From contig NZ_JAVFVU010000021.1 in NCBI RefSeq assembly GCF_030929615.1, positions 62,001 to 126,000 on the forward strand: a stretch of 64,000 nt of DNA, in the 5' to 3' direction. The notes below the pieces were generated by a model. It was given only the letters and a program-made list of their open reading frames with translations. It searched no databases and was not told the origin of the DNA. Source of the DNA: Dyadobacter sp. LHD-138 (GTDB lineage: Bacteria > Bacteroidota > Bacteroidia > Cytophagales > Spirosomataceae). Positions 19,501 through 27,912 of the stretch are shown here, in pieces. Positions within the stretch are counted from its first letter, which is position 1; each line of letters begins with the position of its first letter. Made by a program: the position numbers and the translations under genes.

Positions 19501-19775
19501 TGACTCTGATATCCTACAAAACTGAACACGAGCGTTTGTGATTGCGCAGGCAAAGCCAACAAATAGGCTCCGTTAACGTCCGTGGTTGTTCCCAGGCTTG
19601 TTGTACCCTTTACCACCACGCTAACGCCGGGTAAAGGCGTCTGACTTAAACTGTCCAGCACCACTCCTTTAATTTCCCTGGTATTTTGCGCTGCCAATCT
19701 CTCCGACGAGCAAAAACACAGTAGGACCAATAGCAAAATGGCAGCTTTTAACTGGTAAAGTTTCTCATGTTTCAT
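16593..19775 (-). CDS. SusC/RagA-family TonB-linked outer-membrane receptor
   Basis: The ATG at 19775 gives a 1060-residue protein; an in-frame start 54 bases upstream lacks a sensible signal peptide. A signal sequence (AAILLLVLLCFCSSERLAAQ) is followed by a CarboxypepD_reg domain (GVVLDSLSQTPLPGVSVVVKG), a TonB box-like DEIVVTGY, the plug (GQAAGVNV..IFIRGITSFG..PLVIVDGI, then VLKDAGAAAIYGVRGANGV) and a 22-strand barrel ending NFLLGLNLSF. No STN domain is present, so it should not signal to a FecR. Control more likely comes from the GntR regulator encoded upstream on the same strand. It imports oligosaccharide across the outer membrane using TonB energy. Confidence 0.95.
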   Translation of the reverse strand: MKHEKLYQLKAAILLLVLLCFCSSERLAAQNTREIKGVVLDSLSQTPLPGVSVVVKGTTSLGTTTDVNGAYLLALPAQSQTLVFSFVGYQSQEIAIGNKTSIMINLAPDIQSLDEIVVTGYSAQRKQDIIGSVAVVDMKALKSVPAGSAVQALQGQAAGVNVISSGVPGASSNIFIRGITSFGNTQPLVIVDGIQADLNNISAGEIESIQVLKDAGAAAIYGVRGANGVIVVTTKKGKSGQPVITYDGYYGIQRPLSGNPFNLLNSEDFMKVVKIATPNNALFKNGMPDYLYAGPGVSGAAMEGNPAVDPSKYSFDPINTANNYLIQKVNKTGTDWFHALFKPALMTSHNLAVSGGNEKASYLFSLGYIHQKGTLIETYLKRYSARINTEYRINKKIRIGENVNIFYVDNPGFGNQAEFGTLSAVYKMMPIVPVYDIKGNFGGTFAGPDLGSNQNPVAQQKRTLNNRNSSWNIVGNAYAEVDLVKNLTARTSIGANINNPYSQSFNFTQYDNKQGNSSPNSYSEGASYNNTITWTNTLKYNNQFGKHNLQVLLGSESIKSMGRSVGGSSQKFFSMEFDYLILGNGTSGVTNYSNGYVNSLFSVFSRLDYSFQDKYLLGATIRRDGSSKFGSEKRYGIFPSVSLGWRLSGENFMKSATWVNDLKLRASYGVLGSQNNVTPENAYTLFGGGYGNAYYDITGSSNSVRQGFIQTRIGNPNAGWEENIVSNIGIDATLLNNSLDVSFEYYKKSINGLLFTQPLPATVGGAAAPVVNIGDIQNKGFDIALTYRGKIGNELQYSLGTNITAYKNLVMDIPNPGYFDGASQQGMGTLVRNKQGEAVSSFYGYDVLGIFNSAQEVSEAPAQTGAAPGRFKYRDVNGDGVITPDDRTMLGSPNPDFTYGLNLGLNYKGFDFSAIFYGSQGNEIVNTIRSYTHFYAGYIGNKSNVLLNAWTPENTNTTVPKIETGASLSTSGALNSYFVENGSYLRLRSLMLGYTINPAISQKIKISRLRLYVQAANLFTLTKYTGLDPELGGSSSSFGVDYGNYPNNQQNFLLGLNLSF

Positions 19776-19842
19776 AATTGATTCAGGTTGGAAAGAGTTT
19801 AAGAGTAGATATACAGTAAAATGATTCACTATTCGGCTCCAT

Positions 19843-19885
19843 GCACAGAATCGTCACACTCCTTCCAGGACGCTTGGTTCTGTGC
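19843..19885 (-). promoter_or_regulatory. Structured hairpin in the susC leader
   Basis: On the minus strand GCACAGAA (19885-19878) pairs perfectly with TTCTGTGC (19850-19843). Inside this stem, CGTC/GACG and TCCT/AGGA can pair, giving a three-tier stem-loop about 70 bases before the susC start. It has no T-tract, so it is not an obvious terminator. A leader regulatory structure is possible. Confidence 0.35.
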
Positions 19886-20107
19886 TTTGATCAATTTTTC
19901 AGTTGTGATGTGATGAAGATACCCTTCTTTTTGTTGACACTTTTAGCATATCAGACAGCTATCGCATATCTTTTATCGGTAGTCAATGATGCCCGGTATT
20001 GCTTTCAATCCAGTCCTCTAAGGAGTCAGATGAAGAATACAAAACCGATACAATCAAAAAATGTTTACTAATACAAATCAGTGCTAGTACGACAATTTCA
20101 AATTATC

Positions 20108-20136
20108 GTTTACAAATATATATCAATTTTGTAAAC
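20108..20136. promoter_or_regulatory. Inverted repeat, candidate operator of the susC cluster
   Basis: GTTTACAAA (20108-20116) and TTTGTAAAC (20128-20136) form a perfect 9-bp inverted repeat with an 11-bp spacer. On the minus strand the dyad overlaps TATATTTG, a match to the Bacteroidota TAnnTTTG -7 element, about 335 bp before susC. A symmetrical site over a promoter in the interval between a GntR-family gene and its neighbour is a natural candidate binding site for that regulator. Confidence 0.45.
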
Positions 20137-20429
20137 AAAAAAATAAAGAAGGATATTTTTTTTTATAATTTTTCAATCAAAAGTACCATCGAAAGAAACG
20201 GGAAGGAATTTTGCCGTGGATGGGTGATAGTCAGAAAAGACGGCCTGACCCGAAGCTGTTTAAGCACAACAAAACTTCATGAATGCCTGGATTGCTATTG
20301 GGATCTATTCCGTTCCCAACCTGCATGCGCGAGGCAAATTAGAAACAGAATAAGTCGACAGAAGGCAAAGTCATTGCGCCCGAAGCTCCGGCAAGATTAT
20401 AGAAGGAATTTATTTTCGAAGACGGTAAA

Positions 20430-21068
20430 TTACTCAAGATCCAAAACAGAGGCTTCTCCTCTGATCAAATGCTTGGTCAGTGTTTCCTCAGCCAGCCTGA
20501 GGTCCTTTTCTTTTAATGCCTTGACAATCTGACGATGCTCTAAATCAGTTTGCTCGTAGTCATTCATGTGGGTCTGCGACTGCCCGAGTTTGTGATGAAA
20601 TAAAGGAATATTGCTGAATTGGTACAAATCCATCAACTTTTTATTCCTGGCACTGTCTATCAGGGTTTCATGAAATTTCACATCAGCCTCGCAGGCCCCG
20701 CCCAAATACCCTCCGCTTACCATGGAGGTAAAATCGTCGCATATATCCTCTAATTTTTTAATGAGTTTTTCATCTACCTTCTGAAAAGTAAGCCTCAAAG
20801 CGCCCAACTCCAGCACTTCCCGCAACTCCCGAATTTCCTTGATATCCGAAGCGGTTAGCGATTTGACAAAATACCCGCCCTTTTCACCAAAAACGATAAG
20901 GTTTTCCCCCAGCAACCTGGTCAAAGCCTCCCGCACGGCCATCCTATTCACTTCCATGCGTTTCGCCCAGATATCTTCCTTGAGCCTTATCCCGGATACC
21001 AGCTGATTCGACAGAATTTTTCTTCTCAGTTCTACATATACCTTATTGGCCAATGAATCTTCTTTCAT
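20430..21068 (-). CDS. GntR-family regulator with FCD domain (FadR subfamily)
   Basis: A 212-residue DNA-binding regulator started at ATG 21068. An N-terminal winged helix (about 5-70: KVYVELRRKILSNQLVSG...MAVREALTRLLGENLIVFGEKGGYFV) is followed by an all-helical FCD ligand domain with EIRELREVLELGALRL, DVKFHETLIDSA and the C-terminal LTKHLIRGE. The aspartate and histidines of FCD domains (D..H in DVKFHE and H in LEHRQIV) are present, so a metal-bound carboxylate effector such as a sugar acid is plausible. It is co-directional with and upstream of the susC-to-symporter cluster, which contains a sugar-acid dehydratase, and is divergent from the second susC. Repression of either or both is likely but not shown. 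Confidence 0.88.
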   Translation of the reverse strand: MKEDSLANKVYVELRRKILSNQLVSGIRLKEDIWAKRMEVNRMAVREALTRLLGENLIVFGEKGGYFVKSLTASDIKEIRELREVLELGALRLTFQKVDEKLIKKLEDICDDFTSMVSGGYLGGACEADVKFHETLIDSARNKKLMDLYQFSNIPLFHHKLGQSQTHMNDYEQTDLEHRQIVKALKEKDLRLAEETLTKHLIRGEASVLDLE

Positions 21069-21460
21069 TTTTATATAAACAATTTCGTTGATAAAATGTA
21101 AACATAAAGGTAGCAATTTTATAGATAAAAATTTAAACTTGTCAGTATAACATCTTGGCGTAAGGTCGGAATGAAAATATTTACAGAAACACGTTATTCG
21201 TATCGGACGAATTTATAGACAAACACGTTCTCAGAATGATAAAGGGTCAATGGATTTAACCTTTGAATTATTGATCTGCCGATTTTTTATTTTACACGAC
21301 AAAACCCGTGCGCAGGGAGACTAAAAATAGTGTCAAAAAAAATATAGTATTCCTGTCGAATGGTGGGATATACGCACTTCAAAAAAAGTATTTAATTGAA
21401 AATAGCATAAATAATTGCTCAAACAGGCTATTTTGCGCACTTAAACTATCCTAATACCCA
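21069..21460. other. 392-bp divergent promoter region, GntR gene and second susC
   Basis: No gene was seen. The region is AT-rich and must carry the promoters of the GntR-type regulator (minus) and of the susC at 21461 (plus). Short TTTACA/TGTAAAC-like elements occur next to the regulator start (about 21075-21105) and resemble half-sites of the dyad at 20108-20136, which could indicate autoregulation. No strong consensus promoter could be fixed by eye. Confidence 0.4.
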
Positions 21461-24400
21461 ATGAAAAAACCTAAATCCAATCTAAAAGTAAGGTATCTTG
21501 TTAACCGATCCTGGTGCTATCCGCTAGCCTTGATCGCAGGGATATCGTTGTTTAACACCCCTCAGGCCATCGCCAACCCACTGGCGAACAAGGCCAAAGT
21601 TAATGTGGTCCGTATGGACCAGACCGTAACCGGTAGTGTGAAAGATGAAAAAGGGGAAGCCCTTGTCGGAGTAACCGTTACCATGAAGAACAGTAATGGC
21701 ATCGGTACCTCCACGGACATGAATGGCGAATTTTCCCTAAATATTCCCGAAAACCTGGTAACGAATGCCACCCTTGTTTTTAGCTATATCGGGTACGCTC
21801 CCGTGGAAGCTAAAGTAGCCGGAAAAACAAGATTTGACATGGCATTAACTGCGACAGTCAATCAACTGGAGCAAGTGGTTATCGTCGGATATTCTGCTAA
21901 AAAAGTAAAATATCTATCCAGCTCCGTTGCCACCATCAGCAGTGCCAAATTAAGAGACGTAACCTCCAATGAACTTCCTAACTTACTTCAGGGCAAAGCC
22001 CCGGGCGTGGTGGTTTCCACTTCATCCGGTGACCCCACAAGTGCCGGAAAAATATTGATCCGCGGAGCCGGCACCATTTCCGCCGGAACATCTCCTTTGA
22101 TCGTCGTGGACGGAAACATTGGCGGGAACTATAACCCGGTCGATGTAGAAAGTATAACCGTGTTGAAAGACGTTGCTGCAACGGGTTTGTACGGATCGCG
22201 CGCGGCGAACGGGGTAATCATCGTGAACACAAAAATGGGGAAAGCCGGTAAAACGGAGATCAGCTTTAACAACACCATTGGTTTTTCGCAGGCTACGACC
22301 GGAAAATTCAAACTCATGAACTCTCAGCAGTTGTTTGATTTTCAGAAGGATTTCTATCCTCGAAACCCTTCTGTGCTAAGCACGGATACGGACTGGTGGA
22401 ACGAGGCTTTCAGAACGGGTTTTGTGAACAGCCATAACGTCTCTGCATCCGGGGGAAATGAAAAAACCACTTTCTATATCTCCGGGAACTACTACAAAGA
22501 GCAGGGAACGCAGATTGAGAACGATAAAACCGGTTACAACTTCCGTACCAACCTGCAATCTCGGCTCACCAAAAAACTGACCGCAAAGGTTTTATTTAAT
22601 GGAACGTTCAATAAAGACAACTATGCCAATAGCAATACTTTATACGACGCCTACAACAACTTACCTTTTGACCCCGCTTACAACGCCGATGGAAGCCCGA
22701 TTGACGCAAGAAGCTATAAAGGATGGCTGGGACGCGACCGGGAAAACTTTCTACACTCGGTTCAGTACAATTACTCAAAGGCACAGAGCCTTACCATAAA
22801 CACAGACGTAAATCTCGACTACGATCTGACGGACAAAATTACCCTGTCATCATACAACCGGGTAAACTTTGGCAATGGTCAAAGCGCGTGGTATAACGAC
22901 AGACGCACCAAGCAAGGCGGCGCCAATGGCGGTGAACTCAACAACGGTACGACCTACTCTAACCGTCTGCTGACCTCTAACCGTATTCGATACACCGAGG
23001 ATTTTGGCAGACATGGACTAACCCTTTTGGGTGTAGCCGAAGCTGAAACTTCCCGTTCAAGCTTTACTACCGCTGACGGAAAAGGACTTCCGGCCGGTCA
23101 TGATGTGATGTCTGTTGCTACCGATGTGCGCTTGAACCCAACCGGAGCAAACGAACAAGTTGGGTTCCGTAAATTCCTGGGTCAGGCAGATTATAACTAT
23201 GATAACAAATATTTCCTGGTTGGGTCTTTTGTCAATGAATTTTCATCGTTGTTTGGTAAGAATAACTCTTCTGGTAACTTTTTCCAGCTAGGTGCTTCCT
23301 GGATTTTAAGCAATGAAAACTTCCTGAAGAATAATAACACGATCACTTTTGCAAAACTACGTGCCAGCCATGGTACCGTGGGTAATGCCGATGGCATTTC
23401 AAATTTTGCTTCATTGGGCTTGTATTCTATTTCTTCGGATGCTTCCTATTCCGGACTACCAGGCGCCTTCCCTTCTCAAAAAGGAAATCCGAACCTAACC
23501 TGGGAGAAAATTAAGTCATCCAACATCGGTTTTGATCTGAGTTTTTTCAACCGTATTGACCTCGTTGTGGATGCCTACGTGAAAGAAGCCAGTGAGCTTT
23601 TGTATAGAAAACCCCTTGCTGCTACCACCGGATATAGCTACGTATGGCAAAATGCAGGTTCTATTCGTAACAAGGGAATTGAATTCAGCCTGACTTCTAC
23701 CAACTTCAAAACCAAGGATTTCGAATGGGAAACCAATCTGAACATGGGCTTTAACCGCAACAAGGTTCTTGAACTGAGTGGCGGAGCTACCGTATTCAAC
23801 TCAGGAGCACGCCAGCCTATTGCTGTAGGCCACAACATGGACGAATTCAACATGCCAATTTGGGCAGGTGTGAATCCGGACAATGGTCAACCGCAATGGG
23901 AAAGAGTTATTACAGCTGCTGATGGAAACATCACCAAAGAACTGACCAGTACTTACAGCCAGGCGCAAACAGCCACTTCCCGCCAGTTCACAGGAAAAAC
24001 TGCCGCTCCAAAGTTTACAGGCGGTCTTTCCAATACCCTGACTTATAAAGGTATCACGCTATCTGCTTTCTTTAACTTTGTCGTTGGAAACTATGTGTAC
24101 AACGAAAGCCGTGTGTACTTCGATAACGACGGTCTTTATGAAAGTTATAACCAGATGGTTCCCGCAAAAGGATGGACGCGCTGGGAAAAACCCGGTGACA
24201 TTGCTACGCACCCAAAAGCCATCGTAGGTGGAAACAAAGATTCCAATCAGTCTTCCACGCGTTATCTTGAAAATGCGAGCTATATCCGCCTGAGAAACGT
24301 TCGTCTTAGCTATTCTTTGCCTGACAACATGCTGGGTAAAACCGGATTCTCCAAAATCGCTGTATTCGTGAGTGGTGACAATCTATGGACTGGAACTAAG

Positions 24401-24517
24401 TTTTCTGGCCCAGATCCGGAAGCTTCCTTGTCACAAATTGACCTATCATCAGGATTATCCAGCATAAGATATCCAATTAGTAAAAAATATCTTTTCGGGA
24501 TCAACTTTTCATTCTAA
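21461..24517 (+). CDS. SusC/RagA-family TonB-linked outer-membrane receptor
   Basis: A 1018-residue receptor. After a signal region ending TPQAIA, a CarboxypepD_reg domain (VTGSVKDEKGEALVGVTVTMKN), a QVVIVGYSAKK box and the plug (LLQGKAPGVVVS..ILIRGAGTISAG..PLIVVDGNIGG, then VLKDVAATGLYGSRAANGV) precede the barrel, which ends KYLFGINFSF. No STN domain is present. It is followed by its susD after 6 bp. It is divergent from the GntR gene, so it could share that regulator or respond to the two-component system encoded downstream. The substrate is unknown. Confidence 0.95.
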   Translation: MKKPKSNLKVRYLVNRSWCYPLALIAGISLFNTPQAIANPLANKAKVNVVRMDQTVTGSVKDEKGEALVGVTVTMKNSNGIGTSTDMNGEFSLNIPENLVTNATLVFSYIGYAPVEAKVAGKTRFDMALTATVNQLEQVVIVGYSAKKVKYLSSSVATISSAKLRDVTSNELPNLLQGKAPGVVVSTSSGDPTSAGKILIRGAGTISAGTSPLIVVDGNIGGNYNPVDVESITVLKDVAATGLYGSRAANGVIIVNTKMGKAGKTEISFNNTIGFSQATTGKFKLMNSQQLFDFQKDFYPRNPSVLSTDTDWWNEAFRTGFVNSHNVSASGGNEKTTFYISGNYYKEQGTQIENDKTGYNFRTNLQSRLTKKLTAKVLFNGTFNKDNYANSNTLYDAYNNLPFDPAYNADGSPIDARSYKGWLGRDRENFLHSVQYNYSKAQSLTINTDVNLDYDLTDKITLSSYNRVNFGNGQSAWYNDRRTKQGGANGGELNNGTTYSNRLLTSNRIRYTEDFGRHGLTLLGVAEAETSRSSFTTADGKGLPAGHDVMSVATDVRLNPTGANEQVGFRKFLGQADYNYDNKYFLVGSFVNEFSSLFGKNNSSGNFFQLGASWILSNENFLKNNNTITFAKLRASHGTVGNADGISNFASLGLYSISSDASYSGLPGAFPSQKGNPNLTWEKIKSSNIGFDLSFFNRIDLVVDAYVKEASELLYRKPLAATTGYSYVWQNAGSIRNKGIEFSLTSTNFKTKDFEWETNLNMGFNRNKVLELSGGATVFNSGARQPIAVGHNMDEFNMPIWAGVNPDNGQPQWERVITAADGNITKELTSTYSQAQTATSRQFTGKTAAPKFTGGLSNTLTYKGITLSAFFNFVVGNYVYNESRVYFDNDGLYESYNQMVPAKGWTRWEKPGDIATHPKAIVGGNKDSNQSSTRYLENASYIRLRNVRLSYSLPDNMLGKTGFSKIAVFVSGDNLWTGTKFSGPDPEASLSQIDLSSGLSSIRYPISKKYLFGINFSF

Positions 24518-24523
24518 TTCGTC

Positions 24524-26032
24524 ATGAGAAAATATTCAGTTCATAAATTATTATTAATGGGCGTATTAACACTCGGTTCTCTATCGTGTGAAAAATACTA
24601 TGATCCCACTACATCCATCAACGAGGAAGTGGCGCTTAACAATGCCGAAGATGTGGGTACGGCCACCATTGGAACTTATGCCGTTTTGTTAAATGCGGCC
24701 TATGTACGTAGCGTTCACTTCCTCATGGAATATCCGAGTGATGAAGTGGCACAGGGACAATCTTCTGGTGATGACCTGACGCGGGCGTATCGCTACACCC
24801 ACATCAATACCTCCGGCCATTGCACCAACTTCTGGGGACAGGCCTATAAGGTAATTGCTGCGGCAAACAAAATCATTGCCTACGTGCCAAACGAGTCGTC
24901 GGCAGCGATGCGCCAGTTAAAAGGTGAGAACCTGTACTTGCGTGCTATGATGCACTTCAATCTGGTTCGTGTATTCGGACGGCCGTATACGCAGGGCAAC
25001 GGCGATTCCCCTGGTGTACCTTTACTTAGAGACGGATTTTCAGAGGATCAGATCAATGCCATCACCCGCAGTTCAGTAAAGGAAGTATACGACCTGGTGA
25101 TCAGCGATTTAACACAGGCACATGAGTTAATGTCTGAAAACAAGTCCAATTCCTTTGCATCCAAAGAGGTGGCGCAGGCATTGTTGTCTCGTGTGTATCT
25201 TTACAAAGGCGACAACGAAAATGCGATTAAGTATGCCGATTTGGTGATCAAATCCGGGCGTTACAAGCTAGTACAAGGCGCAGAATATTCGGGCTATTTC
25301 AAAACGGCTCCGGCTAGTAATCCCGAAACTATTTTCGCCATCCGCCATACCAAAGTTCAGGATAGAGCTTTCTCGGCGATTGGATCCATGTATTTCAGCA
25401 GCGATGCCTCCGGTACTGCGCAAGGACAAGGTGTAAGTGGCTGGGCAGAAATTTATGCCTCTCAGAAATATTTTGATTTTGTAGGTAAAAACGCCAATGA
25501 CCTCAGAAACAATTTCATAACGCCTTACGTCGTTGGCGGCGTGGTACAGCACAATACAAAGTTGAATCCATCCACTCCGATGTATTACGTTAATAAATAC
25601 TCGATGCAGGAAGGCGTAATCAACCTAAGCTCTCCGGTATATCTGCGTCTTGCCGAAATGTACCTGATCCGTGCAGAAGCCAATGCAAAACTCGGTAAAA
25701 CCGCTGCTGCGCTGGAAGATGTGAATTTACTTCGCCAACGTGCAGGATTATCGGGTGACAAACTTTATACAAACGCCAACCTGGGCAGCAAAACGGCACT
25801 GGATGTGGTCATGGAAGAGCGCTGGCTCGAACTGGCTTTTGAAGGACACCGCTCCTATGATTTGTTCCGTAATAATCTTCCCATGGAGAGGAATTACCCG
25901 GGTACACATTCATTGAACAATACGCCAACAACCAATTTGTCCCAGAAAGTACTACCAACCGATCCGCGCGTTATTTTCTTTATACCGCAGGCAGAAATCG
26001 ACCGCAATTCAAAACTCACTCAGAACCCATAG
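24524..26032 (+). CDS. SusD/RagB-family outer-membrane lipoprotein
   Basis: A 502-residue surface glycan-binding lipoprotein paired with the preceding susC. The lipobox LGSLSC is near residue 22 and the mature protein starts EKYYDPTTSINEE. SusD hallmarks are the N-terminal TPR region (GENLYLRAMMHFNLVRVFGRPY, a form of the family's LRA..H..L....G..P motif) and near the C-terminus VVMEERWLELAFEGHRSYDLFRN. It ends DRNSKLTQNP as is usual. A strong terminator (26053-26090) follows, so the transcript appears to be a simple susC-susD pair with no enzyme genes. Confidence 0.94.
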   Translation: MRKYSVHKLLLMGVLTLGSLSCEKYYDPTTSINEEVALNNAEDVGTATIGTYAVLLNAAYVRSVHFLMEYPSDEVAQGQSSGDDLTRAYRYTHINTSGHCTNFWGQAYKVIAAANKIIAYVPNESSAAMRQLKGENLYLRAMMHFNLVRVFGRPYTQGNGDSPGVPLLRDGFSEDQINAITRSSVKEVYDLVISDLTQAHELMSENKSNSFASKEVAQALLSRVYLYKGDNENAIKYADLVIKSGRYKLVQGAEYSGYFKTAPASNPETIFAIRHTKVQDRAFSAIGSMYFSSDASGTAQGQGVSGWAEIYASQKYFDFVGKNANDLRNNFITPYVVGGVVQHNTKLNPSTPMYYVNKYSMQEGVINLSSPVYLRLAEMYLIRAEANAKLGKTAAALEDVNLLRQRAGLSGDKLYTNANLGSKTALDVVMEERWLELAFEGHRSYDLFRNNLPMERNYPGTHSLNNTPTTNLSQKVLPTDPRVIFFIPQAEIDRNSKLTQNP

Positions 26033-26052
26033 TAACTGAGCGTTGCGTTATT

Positions 26053-26090
26053 AAAAAGGTGACGGGAGCATTTTCCTATCACCTTTTTTT
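26053..26090. terminator. Rho-independent terminator after susD
   Basis: AAAAAGGTGA (26053-26062) pairs with TCACCTTTTT (26079-26088), followed by further T residues. The 10-bp stem with A-rich and T-rich flanks lies 20 bp after the susD stop. Confidence 0.85.
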
Positions 26091-26277
26091 TATTCACCTG
26101 TCCCGTGTTGTTACCAGCCAGTTTCAATCTTACATTTACTTGGTTAATACCAGGTAAATTGACTTTGCAGGATTCCATGCAGTCTGCCCCCAAATTCACA
26201 GTAATCAGAACAGTATTCACATCTGGAACCTGACTGCAAAATAAAACCGCAGACCTTTGAGACTCAAACGTAATCCT

Positions 26278-27912
26278 ATGAACATGAAACGCCTACTTCT
26301 GTTTTTCCTGATGCACATACCTACTTTCCTCTATGCTCAGATCAACTGGGGAGATTATTCCCAGAGTTTTCCGGCAGGAACGATGGACAAGCCCGAAAAC
26401 GTTGGCTTGATCCTCGCCATCCCCAAAACCAACAATTCATTTTGGAGCGTCCGAAGCAAAAGCGTCCATTTTGATGCGTTCACCAGAGACACTTCCTTTA
26501 CCGCCTCACGTCCCTCTGACATGCAGACCCGGACTACCTTTGATACTGCCAACGCACAGTTTTTTCTGCACGGTGTAAATAAAAACAATGCAAGTCTATA
26601 CCTGTTTCGCGTAATGGAATATCCAAGTCAGAAGGTGCTTGTCCCCTGGAAATCCATTACCCGGTTTACAGAATCCAGTGTTATCAGAAGTGCCGGATTA
26701 CCCCAAATGGCTTATCTGGGAGGCTACAAAACCGGCTTGGGGAGCATGCTGATTATGGATGTTAGAAAAAAGGATCATCTGTCGATCATCGCAACGAGCC
26801 TGGTGGCCTGGGAATCGATTCGTCCCTCCGTGTCGAGCATTTATACGTCAGCCGATTTAGATATCTTTTTGCAAAAATTGCAACATCCCTGGGCAAAATC
26901 TACCTCCGCCGACACCGCCCAATATTCCCTAGACAATATTAGATTACCCGCCGCGAACAACAATCTGGTCTTTATGCTGAGTGCAGACATTTATGCGAAA
27001 AATCAGGTCCAATACCAACTGATTCATAATGACCAGGTGATTAGAAACTGGCGGAACAACGAATATGACAACAACTTTATCTGGCTCAAAGATTTTTCAC
27101 CAGGCCAGTATCGCATACGTATCCGATACGCTGTACAGCCCAAGCATGTAACCGAATACGCCTTCGAAGTAGAACCAGCATGGCATCAATCGTTTTGGTT
27201 TAAACTCGTAATTTTGGGCATGGGGGTTGTGGTTATCGGGCTCATCCTGTTCGTCTATTTACTGATCCGGCAACGACGCAAAACCCGTCAGGAAGCAGCC
27301 AACAGACAAAAACTGCAACTTGAACTTAAAGCACTGTACGCGCAGCTCAATCCCCATTTTATCTTCAATGCCCTCAGTTCGATTCAGGGATTAATCAACC
27401 GTCAGGATCTGAAAGGGGCCAACGAGTACTTATCCGATTTTGCCCGGTTGATGCGGGAGTCGTTAACCGGAAGCAACAAAGAAGAAACGTCTTTTCAGCA
27501 AGAATTGCAAACAATGAAAACCTACCTGAAGCTGGAACAACTCCGGTTCGGATTTCAATACACCATTCAGGTCGATGAGCAGATTGATGTATCCGCCACC
27601 AGCATGCCCTCTCTGTTATGGCAGCCATTACTGGAAAATGCCGTCAAACACGGCGTGGCTGCTTTACAGCAAGCGGGCCGAATTTTTATACAATTCGAAA
27701 AGACGAATAATGCCCTTATTTTACGGATCTCTGACAATGGTAAGGGAATAGTTACCCAAGAAACCAGCAGCGGGTTTGGCTTAAAACTGACCCGTGATCG
27801 CATTCATCTTTTAAATGAACTGAACAACGAACAGCCTATATCGTTAGTATTCAACGACCGGTCGACGTCCGGTACAGAAGTAACACTAAGCTTTACCCAT
27901 TGGTTTTTATGA
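26278..27912 (+). CDS. LytS-type sensor histidine kinase with a large unclassified periplasmic domain
   Basis: ATG at 26278 gives a 544-residue inner-membrane kinase. A signal peptide (RLLLFFLMHIPTFLYA) leads to an extracytoplasmic region of about 285 residues. Its first 210 residues match no domain I recognise; its last part (QVQYQLIHNDQVIRNWR...SPGQYRIRIRYAV) resembles a Y_Y_Y-like Ig sandwich. One helix (about 309-331) is followed by a coiled linker and the His_kinase domain: H360 in LNPHFIFNALSSIQG, N-box LLENAVKHG and G-box DNGKGI. It overlaps the response-regulator start by 4 bases. The usual Bacteroidota relatives have beta-propeller or 7TM inputs, so the input domain is atypical. Its signal is unknown. 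Confidence 0.88.
   Translation: MNMKRLLLFFLMHIPTFLYAQINWGDYSQSFPAGTMDKPENVGLILAIPKTNNSFWSVRSKSVHFDAFTRDTSFTASRPSDMQTRTTFDTANAQFFLHGVNKNNASLYLFRVMEYPSQKVLVPWKSITRFTESSVIRSAGLPQMAYLGGYKTGLGSMLIMDVRKKDHLSIIATSLVAWESIRPSVSSIYTSADLDIFLQKLQHPWAKSTSADTAQYSLDNIRLPAANNNLVFMLSADIYAKNQVQYQLIHNDQVIRNWRNNEYDNNFIWLKDFSPGQYRIRIRYAVQPKHVTEYAFEVEPAWHQSFWFKLVILGMGVVVIGLILFVYLLIRQRRKTRQEAANRQKLQLELKALYAQLNPHFIFNALSSIQGLINRQDLKGANEYLSDFARLMRESLTGSNKEETSFQQELQTMKTYLKLEQLRFGFQYTIQVDEQIDVSATSMPSLLWQPLLENAVKHGVAALQQAGRIFIQFEKTNNALILRISDNGKGIVTQETSSGFGLKLTRDRIHLLNELNNEQPISLVFNDRSTSGTEVTLSFTHWFL

Larger units (their letters stand above)
19776..20429. other. 654-bp gene-free interval between GntR gene and susC
   Basis: No credible reading frame was found on either strand; the short open frames have no domain or normal composition. 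The interval probably contains the susC promoter well upstream of the gene (around the dyad at 20108-20136) and a long 5' leader of about 300 bases that includes a nested hairpin (19843-19885). Long leaders are unusual enough here to suspect post-transcriptional control. Confidence 0.45.

Noticed and set aside
19841-20532. Plus-strand open frames upstream of the GntR gene end
   Set aside because: They overlap the presumed promoter and leader of susC and lack any domain or normal residue usage.
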